From: Candidatus Merdivicinus intestinigallinarum
Lineage (GTDB): Bacteria; Bacillota; Clostridia; Oscillospirales; Ruminococcaceae
Direction: 5' to 3'
DNA: 41,231 nucleotides
Assembly: GCA_018713335.1 (NCBI GenBank)
Contig: DVOW01000045.1
Span: 1-41,231, forward strand
Below the pieces are notes generated by a model. It worked only from the letters and a program-made list of their open reading frames with translations, searched no databases and was not told where the DNA came from. How positions within the stretch are numbered: position 1 is the first letter of the stretch; each line of letters begins with the position of its first letter. Positions 15,107 to 23,320 of this stretch are shown one piece after another. Both the position numbers and the translations under genes were made by a program.

Positions 15107-16586
15107 AGGTCCCTGTGGCGCAGAGGAACAGGAAATACAGCCCCAGCGCCGCCCCAATCCGGGCAGCCGCGTCCCAGCCGGCGGACAAATTGGCAAAATT
15201 GATAAGCACATTGGCGCACAGGCAGGCGCCGGAAACGCAGAGCACCGGTTTTACAATCCACTGAACCAGGTGAATCCGGATACAGGTGACGGAGGCCAGC
15301 CGAGCGAAACTTAAAGTGGCGTTCAAAAAAGTGCTGGCGAACATGACGAAGATGTACCCATTTACGCCGTAAATGGGCAGCAAAAACCACAAAAGGCAGA
15401 TGCTGACGGCGGAATCGCAGATGCTGTACCGCAGGACGCTTACCTGTTCATCCATCCCCTTGAGCATGGAATCCGCCACGTTGTCCAGGTACATCAGCGG
15501 CACCAATGGTGCCAGCAGTCCCAGCATACTGCCAACGCCCTCCTGCCGGTAGACCGCCCAGCCCAGTTCTTCGGCAAAAAAGACGAAAACGCCGGTCATG
15601 GCCGCCGCGAAAAGAAGGGTGTACCGCACCACCTTGGACACCAGCCGGCTGATCCGGGCGTTGTCCCCTACTGCCTGGGCCTCGGCGATTTCCGGCACCA
15701 AAAGGCTGGAAAAGGAGGTCAAAAACGCCGTGGGAAAGGTGAGGATAGGCATGACCATGGCTTCCGTCATACCGTACTGGGCCAATGCCCCGGAGCCGGA
15801 CGCGCCGTATTTCCGCAGGCCCCGGGGGACCAGCAGGTTCTCGATGGTACGGAGGGTGGATTTCAGATAACTGCTTAAAGCAACCGGTAAGGTGATCCGG
15901 ACCATACGACGGGTGATGTCCCGGGAGGAGGTTTTGACAAAGCTCCATTTCCGCCGGTCCCGCAAATAGAGGATGAGGGAAAAGAGGAAGGAAATCAGTT
16001 CCCCGCCTAAACAGCCCCCGGCGGCCGCGGCGCAGGCCAAGGTCAAATCTCCTTCCGGCACAACGGCGGTGAACAGCCCGATGGCCACCGCCATATGGGC
16101 CAACTGCTCCACGATCTGCCCGCCGGAGGATTTCCCCGCCATGCGCAGGGCGAAAAAATAACCCCGCAGGCTGGAGGAAAATGCCATAAAAGGCAAAGCA
16201 AGGGCAAGGATTTTCAGGGAGAGAACCGTCCGGGCGTCCCCCAGCAAAACTGTCCCGATGGGTTCCGCCAGCCAGAAAAGCCCAATGGCGGCCAGAAGGC
16301 TGACAATGAGCCCATAGCGCATGCATTTCCGCATGGCGTCATCGGCCCCGGCGTAGGACCCGGCGGCCAGTTCCTCCGCCACCAGCCGGGTCACGGAAAG
16401 GTAGATCCCCGAGGTGGCGAAGGTGCTGGCCAGGCCGTAAACCGTGGCAGTCAGCTGGAAAAGTCCCATGCCCTCGGCCCCCATTTTGCCGGATAGATAC
16501 GCGCCGAAAGCCACTCCCAGCGCCCGCATGAAAAAGGACCCGGCAATGAGAATCACCGCGTTTTTGAAAAACAGCTTTGCCTGCAT
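14997..16586 (-). CDS. SpoVB/MurJ-like polysaccharide flippase
   Basis: This is a 529-residue, very hydrophobic protein with about 14 membrane segments, of the MATE-like MOP exporter superfamily that flips lipid-linked cell-wall or spore-cortex precursors. It begins MQAKLFFKNAVILIAGSFFMRALG and has TVYGLASTFATSGIYLSVTRLVAEE (about 50-75), typical of SpoVB and related stage V proteins. I chose ATG 16586 because GGGGGG lies just before it. A longer in-frame start at 16682 has no ribosome site and would translate through the leader hairpin. The 3' end overlaps sfsA by 110 bases in convergent orientation. It could be SpoVB itself or a general flippase. Confidence 0.88.
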   Translation of the reverse strand: MQAKLFFKNAVILIAGSFFMRALGVAFGAYLSGKMGAEGMGLFQLTATVYGLASTFATSGIYLSVTRLVAEELAAGSYAGADDAMRKCMRYGLIVSLLAAIGLFWLAEPIGTVLLGDARTVLSLKILALALPFMAFSSSLRGYFFALRMAGKSSGGQIVEQLAHMAVAIGLFTAVVPEGDLTLACAAAAGGCLGGELISFLFSLILYLRDRRKWSFVKTSSRDITRRMVRITLPVALSSYLKSTLRTIENLLVPRGLRKYGASGSGALAQYGMTEAMVMPILTFPTAFLTSFSSLLVPEIAEAQAVGDNARISRLVSKVVRYTLLFAAAMTGVFVFFAEELGWAVYRQEGVGSMLGLLAPLVPLMYLDNVADSMLKGMDEQVSVLRYSICDSAVSICLLWFLLPIYGVNGYIFVMFASTFLNATLSFARLASVTCIRIHLVQWIVKPVLCVSGACLCANVLINFANLSAGWDAAARIGAALGLYFLFLCATGTFTREDFRWFYRVFHPDKPESLRPAKSSPAPRSKSGQ

Positions 16587-16588
16587 AA

Positions 16589-16634
16589 AATCCCCCCGTC
16601 CGTTCAGGAAAGTATATGAACGGACAGGGGGATT
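16589..16634 (-). promoter_or_regulatory. 18-bp hairpin covering the flippase ribosome site
   Basis: In minus-strand RNA, 16634-16617 pairs with 16606-16589 in an unbroken 18-bp helix (one G-U) around a 10-nt loop. The 3' arm contains the GGGGGG Shine-Dalgarno sequence and ends 2 nt before the ATG. The only imperfect position is a wobble on the minus strand but a C-A mismatch on the plus strand, supporting minus-strand function. Confidence 0.6.
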
Positions 16635-16687
16635 TAGTCTTATTTTTTTGATAGACGCAAAACCCTCGAAAACAGTCTGCAACTGTA

Positions 16688-17134
16688 CTAAATAATCAGC
16701 TTCATTTCAAGCGCCGTATCAGTTGTTTCGCCTGTTTCGACGAAACCATGGGAACGATACAGATTTTGGGCCGCTGTATCTTGGAAGTTTACCCCAAGAT
16801 AAATTTCCCGCACATGAAATCGGTCGATCAAAAATTGTATCCCTAACCTCAAAGCGGCTGTTCCATAGCCTTTGTGCTGATAGCGCTCGTCTATCAAAAA
16901 CTGCCATACCGTATACTGATTTTTCAGCTCATAATAACCCAGCATCATGAAACCGACGAGGGTATTATGTGCATATACCGCAAAAGGAAAAGCTGTTTTT
17001 CGGAAGGCCCATGCCTTGGCCAGCGAGTATGCTGTCGTCTGTACGAAAGCGCTCTGCTTTGCAGAAACTTTCAGCGCCAAAACGTCCTCAATATTTTCCG
17101 GGGTGATCTCTCTCAGTTCAACGAAAGAGTCCAT
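16688..17134 (-). CDS. GNAT family N-acetyltransferase
   Basis: This 148-residue acetyltransferase-fold protein contains the acetyl-CoA loop region YQHKGYGTAALRLGIQFLID (about 87-106) and the C-terminal AAQNLYRSHGFVETGETT characteristic of GNAT enzymes. The substrate is unknown. It is less GC-rich than neighbouring genes, which hints at recent acquisition. AAAGGAA precedes the ATG. It follows nth by 47 nt and may be read from the same transcript. Confidence 0.87.
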   Translation of the reverse strand: MDSFVELREITPENIEDVLALKVSAKQSAFVQTTAYSLAKAWAFRKTAFPFAVYAHNTLVGFMMLGYYELKNQYTVWQFLIDERYQHKGYGTAALRLGIQFLIDRFHVREIYLGVNFQDTAAQNLYRSHGFVETGETTDTALEMKLII

Positions 17135-17181
17135 CTTTCAATATTCCTTTCGTTATATTCTTCGACTAAGCACCTTTCCCA

Positions 17182-17820
17182 TTATTTTTTAAAGTCCATG
17201 TGCTGTTCGCAGGTGCCCAGCATGGGGCAGACGGTACATTGAGGGGACTGGGCCTTGCAGAATTCCCGGCCGAAATGCACCAGCCGGTGGCAGAAATCGC
17301 TACTTTTTTCCGGCGGCAGCAGTTCCCGCAGGGCCATTTCCACCTTGTAGGGGTCTTTTACCGTGATCAGGCCCATCCGCCCGCAGATGCGGATGCAGTG
17401 GGTATCCGTCACAACGGCGGGTTTGTGGAAAATATCCCCCATAATCAGGTTGGCGGTTTTCCGGCCGATACCGGGAAGCTTGGTCAGCTCCTCAATGGAA
17501 TCGGGGAGTTCCCCGCCGTAATCCCGCAGGAGCATCTGGGCGATGCCGATAATGTCTTTGGCCTTGGTGCGGAACAGGCCGCAGGGCTTGACGATTTCCT
17601 CAATATCCGCCAAATCCGCTTCCGCCAAAGACTGCAAAGTCGGGTATTTGGCGTAAAGCTCCTTGGTGACGATATTCACCCGGGCGTCGGTGCACTGGGC
17701 CGAAAGCCGGGTGGAAATCAGCAGTTCGTAGGGCTTTTCATAAGTCAGGGAACAGACGGCGTCCGGGTAAACCTTTTCCAAAGTTTCCACCGCCGCCAAA
17801 GCCAGTTCCTTTTTCTCCAT
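17182..17820 (-). CDS. nth: Endonuclease III
   Basis: This 212-residue base-excision repair enzyme removes oxidised pyrimidines and cuts abasic sites. The helix-hairpin-helix is at LTKLPGIGRKTANLIMGD (about 111-128), which supplies the catalytic lysine. The catalytic aspartate is in VVTDTHCIRICGRMGL (about 134-149). The C-terminal iron-sulphur cluster has the spacing C-x6-C-x2-C-x5-C in CKAQSPQCTVCPMLGTC (about 189-205). AAGGAGAT lies 8 nt before the ATG. It is preceded by a GNAT gene and, further up, a DivIVA-like gene in one direction. Confidence 0.96.
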   Translation of the reverse strand: MEKKELALAAVETLEKVYPDAVCSLTYEKPYELLISTRLSAQCTDARVNIVTKELYAKYPTLQSLAEADLADIEEIVKPCGLFRTKAKDIIGIAQMLLRDYGGELPDSIEELTKLPGIGRKTANLIMGDIFHKPAVVTDTHCIRICGRMGLITVKDPYKVEMALRELLPPEKSSDFCHRLVHFGREFCKAQSPQCTVCPMLGTCEQHMDFKK

Positions 17821-17850
17821 AAAATTCGATCTCCTTCGCGATGTTTTGGT

Positions 17851-18402
17851 CTACAGGGGACATTCCAGCTGACAGTCAAAGGGCTCCTTTTCCGCGTGGG
17901 CCATGTTGTATTCTTCCGCCTCCACACAGCCCATAGCTTTGTAAAAGGCTTGAGTTTCCGCCGCCGAATGGGCGGAAATATAGAGCTTGCGGGCGCCTTG
18001 GGCCTTCGCCCACTCTTTGACCCGCCGGATCAGCTCCCGCCCGACGCCCTGTCCCCGCAGCTCTTCCGAAACGTGGACGCTGGACAGGTCCAGATATTCT
18101 TGATTCTTTCCAAAAAGCCCCGGTTCTACCGAAGTAAAGCCTTTGAGCCTTCCATCCACAAAGGCCCCCAGCACCAGCCCGCCGGTGCGGACGGTGTTTT
18201 GCAGGCAGGAAACCAGGAAAGCGTAATCCTCTTGGCTCCAGTCATCGATAAAAGGGTCCGGCTTTTGCTGCCAGCGGCCGTCGATTTTCCGCCAGCATAA
18301 ATCTACTACCTGGCGGCGATGAAAATCTTGAAAGAGCTCCAGACAGATGTCCTCTGACTGAAGCTGCACAAATTGAACCGGGATTTTCGCAGGATGTTCC
18401 AT
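17851..18402 (-). CDS. GNAT family N-acetyltransferase
   Basis: This 183-residue GNAT protein has a central beta-bulge region LDLSSVHVSEELRGQGVGRELIRRVKEWAKAQG (about 106-138), containing the R-G-Q-G-V-G acetyl-CoA loop, followed by LYISAHSAAETQAFYKAMGC. Substrate is unknown. It starts 11 nt after the DivIVA-like gene and stops 30 nt before nth, so the three probably form one operon. Confidence 0.88.
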   Translation of the reverse strand: MEHPAKIPVQFVQLQSEDICLELFQDFHRRQVVDLCWRKIDGRWQQKPDPFIDDWSQEDYAFLVSCLQNTVRTGGLVLGAFVDGRLKGFTSVEPGLFGKNQEYLDLSSVHVSEELRGQGVGRELIRRVKEWAKAQGARKLYISAHSAAETQAFYKAMGCVEAEEYNMAHAEKEPFDCQLECPL

Positions 18403-18413
18403 GAACTCCTCCC

Positions 18414-19130
18414 TTATTCCTGGGGCTTTTCCGCAGTTTCGGCGGGCTGTTCCGGAGCCTTGTTTTCTTCCTCAGGTTCTTCCTTCATCAAATCCTCCTG
18501 GGAATGCTCCAGCTGCTGGTCCAAATCCTGCAGCCCCCGCAGAACGTCAGCGGAATATTTCCGAAAATTTTCGCCCGCCTGGGAAAGCTGTTCCCGGACG
18601 CCGGAGAGCTTTTCCGCGGCCTTTTTGGCCTCATTGGCGGCGGTTTCCCGAATGAGTACCGCCCGGTCGTTGGCTTTGCCGATGATATGGTCGGCGGTCT
18701 TTTTGGCTTCCAGCATCATTTCGCCGATCTCAAAGCTGGCTTTTTCGGAATTCTGCTGATCCTCCAGCTCCTGGATGCGCTTTTTCATGGTGCGGTTGTT
18801 TTCTTCCAGGATCCCCCGTTTCACGGAAAGCTCGGAGTTCAGGGCCTTCAAAGACTGCATTTCCTTCTGCATCGTTTCCTGCCGGCTTTTCTGTTCCTCG
18901 TTTTCCTTGGAAACTGCCTCCAGCTGTTCCCGGCACTGGGCAAGCTGGGAAGAAGCCTCGTTATATTTTTCCTCATATTCCCGATGGGCCGCCTTTTCCC
19001 GGTCAAGCTCCTTCCGCATCCGTTCCAGTTCCTCCGCGTTGTGGGCGCTCATTTCCTCGAAGCACCGGATGACATCGTCCCGGTCAAAGCCGCCGATCAC
19101 CGCTTTTTTGAATTTATCGCCATATTCCAT
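18414..19130 (-). CDS. DivIVA-like coiled-coil protein
   Basis: This 238-residue, highly charged protein has an N-terminal segment FKKAVIGGFDRDDVIRCFEEMSA (about 7-29) resembling the membrane-binding start of DivIVA/GpsB proteins. A nearly continuous coiled coil (about 30-210, rich in E, K, Q, R) follows, then an acidic Pro/Glu tail. Such proteins mark division sites or poles and organise wall synthesis. The similarity covers a short stretch, so another coiled-coil scaffold is possible. AGGAGG lies 9 nt before the ATG. It begins an operon with its own extended -10 promoter. Confidence 0.72.
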   Translation of the reverse strand: MEYGDKFKKAVIGGFDRDDVIRCFEEMSAHNAEELERMRKELDREKAAHREYEEKYNEASSQLAQCREQLEAVSKENEEQKSRQETMQKEMQSLKALNSELSVKRGILEENNRTMKKRIQELEDQQNSEKASFEIGEMMLEAKKTADHIIGKANDRAVLIRETAANEAKKAAEKLSGVREQLSQAGENFRKYSADVLRGLQDLDQQLEHSQEDLMKEEPEEENKAPEQPAETAEKPQE

Positions 19131-19227
19131 TGCTGATTTCCTCCTGTCCGTTCCAATTTTTGTCTTTTTATCCTGTAAAGCGAATTTACCTTACAGCGAA
19201 ATCCGCCCAATTTGGGTTCCTGATGAC

Positions 19228-19257
19228 ATTATACCATTGAACCGGCCGGTTTGGCAA
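19228..19257 (-). promoter_or_regulatory. Promoter of the DivIVA-like operon with palindromic spacer
   Basis: On the minus strand TTGCCA (19252-19257) and TATAAT (19228-19233) are 18 bp apart with an extended TGG before the -10. The spacer contains a perfect 12-bp palindrome AACCGGCCGGTT (19240-19251), a possible operator. Confidence 0.75.
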
Positions 19258-19291
19258 GTGGATTCCGCCCTTTTGCGCCAAAATCCGTTGT

Positions 19292-22200
19292 TTACCGCAA
19301 AGCCACCGCGTCTTTTCCCAAAAGCCCGGACAGTTCCTCCAAAAGCTCCTGTTTTCCGCTGACGCAGGGGCGCCCCGGGGGATAATGGTATTTTTTATCC
19401 TCATCGAAATAAATTTTCACCGGCGTCTGGCCAGGGTAATCCGCCAGCAGGGTCAGCACCGCCGGAAGGCGGCGGTCGTTTTTGGAATTCATCCGCAAAA
19501 ACAGCGTCCCGGCAGGCTGGGAATCCCGGAAGGCCTCCAAATCTATGAGCCGGTCGGCCAGCACTTTGGCCGGTTCTTCCTCCCGGACCGAAACCCGGCC
19601 CTCCACCACAAATGGCGCGTCCTTCTGCAAAACCTGCTGGTGATCCCGGTAAACCGTGGGGAACAGCACCACTTCAACAGCGCCGCTGCGGTCCTCCAGG
19701 TTCAAAAAGCACATCATCTGGCCGGATTTGGTGTTCATGGTCTTCTTCCCGGCAGCCATCCCCAGAAGCCGGACCGGCTGGCGGTCCTGATACTGGCTTT
19801 CCTCCGCCGTAATGGCGGCGGCACTGTCCATTTTCCAGCGTTTGGCCAGAAGGCGGTACTCATCCAAAGGGTGCCCGGTCAGATAAAAGCCCAGGGCCTC
19901 ATACTCCTGGCGGAGCTTTTCCCCAATGGGGGATTCCCCGATCCGCGGGATGGACAGCTCCGGCTCGGCAATTTCCGCCGCCGCGAAAAGGTTCATCTGT
20001 CCCCCGGCATGGCTCCGGGCATAGCCTGCCGCGGAATCCATAGCCGCCTCATGGACGGCCAGAAGCTCCTTGCGGGCATATCCGAAGCAGTCAAAGGCCC
20101 CGCAGCGGATGAGGTTTTTCAAGGCCTGTTTGTTCAGATCCTTCCCGGCCATCCGTTTGCAGAAGTCCAGAAGGCCCGTAAAGGGGCCGTTTTTCTTCCG
20201 TTCCGCCACAATATTGTCAATTACGGAACGGCCCAGTCCCTTGACCGCCAGCAATCCAAAGCGGATGCCCTCCCCTTCCATCCGGAAGGAGCCCGTACTC
20301 CGGTTGATGTGGGGGGGCAGGATCTCGATGCCAAGCTCTTTGCATTCCCCCAGATATTCCGTAAGCTTCCCTGTCCAGTCCAAAATGGAGGTGAGCAGGG
20401 CCGCCATATACTGCCGGGGATAGTGGCATTTCAAAAAGGCTGTCTGATAGCTGACCACCGAATAGGCGGCGGCGTGGGATTTATTGAAGGCGTATTCCGC
20501 AAAGGCGGCCATATCGTCGAAAATGTGGTTGGCTACCTCCTCCGGCACCCCGTTGGCCACAGCGCCGACGCACTCAAAGGAGCCGTCCTCCCGTTTTTTG
20601 CCGTGGATAAAGTTCTCCCGTTCCGCCTGCATCACGTCCACTTTTTTCTTGCCCATGGCCCGGCGCACCAAATCCGCCCGGCCGTAGGAATAGCCCGCCA
20701 AAGACCGGCAGACCTGCATGACCTGCTCCTGATAAAGCAGAACGCCGCAGGTCACCCGCAGGATGGGCTCCAAAAGGGGCGTTTCATAGCGGATCTGCTC
20801 CGGATGGAACCGGTTGCGGATATAGGTGTCGATGGAGGAGCTGGGGCCGGGACGGTAAAGGGAGGTGGCCGCCGTCAAATCCTCAATACAGTTTGGCTTC
20901 ATGGCGACCAGCATCCGCCGCATCCCCGCCGACTCAAACTGGAATACCCCTTCCGTTTCCCCTTTGGAAAACATGGCAAAGACCGCCGGGTCCTCCAGGG
21001 AAATTTTGTCGATGGAAAATTCCGGCTCCGTTTTGCGGATGGCATGGACGGTGTGGTCGATGACCGAAAGGTTCCGCAAACCCAAAAAGTCCATTTTTAA
21101 CAGGCCCAGTTCTTCCAAGGTGGTCATGGGGAACTGGGTCACGATGGATTCATCGCTTTTTGCTAAGGGGACATACTCGTCCACCGGTTTGGCAGTAATG
21201 ACAACGCCGGCCGCGTGGGTGGAGGCGTGCCGAGGCATCCCTTCCACTTTTTTGGCCATATCCAGCAGTTCTTTCACCTGGGGATCGGTGTCGTAAAGGG
21301 TTTTTAGGGATTTTTCCTCGGAAAGGGCCGCGTCCAGGGTGATTTTCAGCCGGTTGGGGATGAGCTTGGCCACCCGGTCCACTGCCTGGTAGCTCATGCC
21401 CAAAGCCCGGCCCACGTCCCGGACCGCCGCCTTGGCCGCCATGGTCCCGAAGGTGGTGATCTGGGCCACATGGTCGGCTCCGTACCGGCGCACCACATAG
21501 TCGATGACCTCGCCCCGGCGTTCATCGGAAAAGTCCACGTCAAAGTCCGGCATGCTCACCCGTTCCGGATTCAAAAACCGTTCAAAAATCAACTGATATT
21601 TGATGGGGTCCACGCCGGTAATGCCCATGCAGTAGGCCAAAAGGCTCCCGGCCCCGGAGCCGCGCCCCGGCCCCACCGGGATGTCCCGGCTTTTGGCATA
21701 GCGGATAAAATCGTAAACGATCAGGTAATAATCCACATACCCCATCTTCTTGACCACGCTCATCTCGTAGTCGAACCGTTCCTGCAATTCCGGCGTGATC
21801 GTGCCGTACCGTTTTTTCAGGCCCCGGGTGCAGAGGTCGGTAAAATATTCCTCGGAAGTCCGGCCGTCCGGGGTTTCAAAGTGGGGAAGCTGGGTTTTGC
21901 CGAAGGTAAATTCCACCTGGCACCGGGCGGCAATGGCGGCGGTGTTGTCCAAGGCGTCCGCAAAATCCGGCAAGGCCGCTTCCATTTCCTCCCGGTTTTT
22001 CAGGTAAAATTCCTCCGTGGGGAATTCCATGTCGTTTTGCTCGCCAACTGTGCGGTTGGTTTGGATGCACACCAGCACGTTCTGCATCCGGGCGTCCTCT
22101 TTTTGCAGGTAATGGCAGTCGTTGGTAGCGGCCAGGGGGATGCCCGTTTCACCCGAAAGGCGGCGCAGGAGGGGCAGGATCCGCTGCTGTTCCTCAATGC

Positions 22201-22735
22201 CATGGTTTTGGACTTCTAAGAAGTAATTCCCTTCCCCGAAAATGTCCCGGTAACGCAGGGCTGTTTCTTTCGCCCCGGAAAAGTCCCCGGCGGACAGCTT
22301 CCGGGGGATTTCCCCGGCCAGGCAGGCCGATAAGGCAATCAGCCCCTCGTGATATTTTTCCAGCAGTTCCAAATCCACCCGGGGTTTACTGTAAAAGCCC
22401 TCGATATACCCGGCGGAAACCAGCTTGATGAGGTTTTGGTAACCCTGCTGGTTTTCGCAGAGCAAAACCAGGTGATAGGGCTTATTGTTCACCTGGAACA
22501 CCTTGTCGAACCGGGTCCGGGGGGCCACATAGACCTCGCAGCCGATAATGGGCTTCACGCCCTCTTTTTTGCAGGCTTTATAAAAATCCACCACGCCGTA
22601 CATACAGCCGTGGTCGGTAATGGCGCAGGCCTCCTGGCCGGCTTCTTTCACTCGTTTGGGAAGCTCGGAAATCCGGCAGGCGCCGTCCAGTAGGCTGTAT
22701 TCGGTGTGCAGATGCAGATGGACAAAGGGTTTCAT
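19292..22735 (-). CDS. dnaE: DNA polymerase III subunit alpha (DnaE)
   Basis: This is a full-length 1147-residue replicative polymerase of the DnaE1/DnaE3 type. The N-terminal PHP domain starts HLHLHTEYSLLDG (6-18) and keeps most metal-binding histidines (AITDHGCMYG). The catalytic aspartates are in MPDFDVDFSDERRGE (about 394-408) and in LLKMDFLGLRNL near 549. After the fingers come a helix-hairpin-helix (about 835-880) and an OB-fold (about 985-1060, with LLGMAAGKKTMNTKSGQMMCFLNLEDRSG). AGGAGGG precedes the ATG by 6 nt. It is the last gene of the long hprK operon, following the ParB-like gene by 15 nt. A separate PolC would be expected elsewhere. Confidence 0.97.
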   Translation of the reverse strand: MKPFVHLHLHTEYSLLDGACRISELPKRVKEAGQEACAITDHGCMYGVVDFYKACKKEGVKPIIGCEVYVAPRTRFDKVFQVNNKPYHLVLLCENQQGYQNLIKLVSAGYIEGFYSKPRVDLELLEKYHEGLIALSACLAGEIPRKLSAGDFSGAKETALRYRDIFGEGNYFLEVQNHGIEEQQRILPLLRRLSGETGIPLAATNDCHYLQKEDARMQNVLVCIQTNRTVGEQNDMEFPTEEFYLKNREEMEAALPDFADALDNTAAIAARCQVEFTFGKTQLPHFETPDGRTSEEYFTDLCTRGLKKRYGTITPELQERFDYEMSVVKKMGYVDYYLIVYDFIRYAKSRDIPVGPGRGSGAGSLLAYCMGITGVDPIKYQLIFERFLNPERVSMPDFDVDFSDERRGEVIDYVVRRYGADHVAQITTFGTMAAKAAVRDVGRALGMSYQAVDRVAKLIPNRLKITLDAALSEEKSLKTLYDTDPQVKELLDMAKKVEGMPRHASTHAAGVVITAKPVDEYVPLAKSDESIVTQFPMTTLEELGLLKMDFLGLRNLSVIDHTVHAIRKTEPEFSIDKISLEDPAVFAMFSKGETEGVFQFESAGMRRMLVAMKPNCIEDLTAATSLYRPGPSSSIDTYIRNRFHPEQIRYETPLLEPILRVTCGVLLYQEQVMQVCRSLAGYSYGRADLVRRAMGKKKVDVMQAERENFIHGKKREDGSFECVGAVANGVPEEVANHIFDDMAAFAEYAFNKSHAAAYSVVSYQTAFLKCHYPRQYMAALLTSILDWTGKLTEYLGECKELGIEILPPHINRSTGSFRMEGEGIRFGLLAVKGLGRSVIDNIVAERKKNGPFTGLLDFCKRMAGKDLNKQALKNLIRCGAFDCFGYARKELLAVHEAAMDSAAGYARSHAGGQMNLFAAAEIAEPELSIPRIGESPIGEKLRQEYEALGFYLTGHPLDEYRLLAKRWKMDSAAAITAEESQYQDRQPVRLLGMAAGKKTMNTKSGQMMCFLNLEDRSGAVEVVLFPTVYRDHQQVLQKDAPFVVEGRVSVREEEPAKVLADRLIDLEAFRDSQPAGTLFLRMNSKNDRRLPAVLTLLADYPGQTPVKIYFDEDKKYHYPPGRPCVSGKQELLEELSGLLGKDAVALR

Positions 22736-22750
22736 AGCTTCCCTCCTGTT

Positions 22751-23320
22751 TCAACGTTCCGTTTCTTGCGTCAATATGCCTTGTGAATATGTCCACAAAC
22801 TCCCCCGGGCATCCTCAAAATAAAGGATCTTTAGATCCGGGCTGGCGCCGTATAGAAACAGGCACTTCCCCAGTTTTTGCAAAGCTGTCCGTTCCTGTTT
22901 CGTAGTCTTTGTAAGCAGATGAAATGAGCGTTCACACCGTTCCACCCACCGCTGTTCATAATCCGCAGCGGAAAGGATCCTTTGGGACAAATCGGCCACT
23001 GTAGAAAGGCCGAACCATTCACACCACCGAATATCCTCCCGATATAAAGTGGGGCCGGGTTCTTTGACAATGATTTCGTCCTCATCATATAGCACCGGCA
23101 GTTCCGAAATTCCCATGGAAAACGCCGCAAATGCCCGGCTGTGCCCGTCCGTTAAGGTGTACCGGCCGTTTCCGAAATCATGAACCGGCAGAGGCTGGCA
23201 CAGCGCCGCTGTATCAGGCGATAGCCACGTCCGGACCCGGGCAAGCTTTTCCTCGCTCAAATAGAGCTGGCTGATTCCCAGCTCCAAAACAGGCATCCGC
23301 CGGACCCCGTCAAATCTCAT
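22751..23320 (-). CDS. ParB/sulfiredoxin-like domain protein
   Basis: This 189-residue protein contains PVHDFGNGRYTLTDGHSRAFAAFSMGISELPVLYDED (about 45-80), which matches the ParB/Srx nuclease-like motif (GHxR with flanking strands). Its N-terminus resembles the 'I.i..l.p' start of that fold. The remainder is helical with no recognisable DNA-binding domain. It overlaps the MFS gene by 11 nt and stands directly before dnaE, so the three are co-expressed. Stand-alone proteins of this sort are usually annotated as ParB-like nuclease or hypothetical. The function is unknown and CTPase activity cannot be inferred. Confidence 0.62.
   Translation of the reverse strand: MRFDGVRRMPVLELGISQLYLSEEKLARVRTWLSPDTAALCQPLPVHDFGNGRYTLTDGHSRAFAAFSMGISELPVLYDEDEIIVKEPGPTLYREDIRWCEWFGLSTVADLSQRILSAADYEQRWVERCERSFHLLTKTTKQERTALQKLGKCLFLYGASPDLKILYFEDARGSLWTYSQGILTQETER

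Noticed and set aside
16587-16682. Longer flippase start with 32 more residues
   Set aside because: It has no ribosome site and would be translated through the 18-bp hairpin. The downstream ATG is preceded by GGGGGG.
19385-21100. 571-codon plus-strand open frame across dnaE
   Set aside because: Antisense shadow of a strongly conserved gene, with no recognisable motifs.
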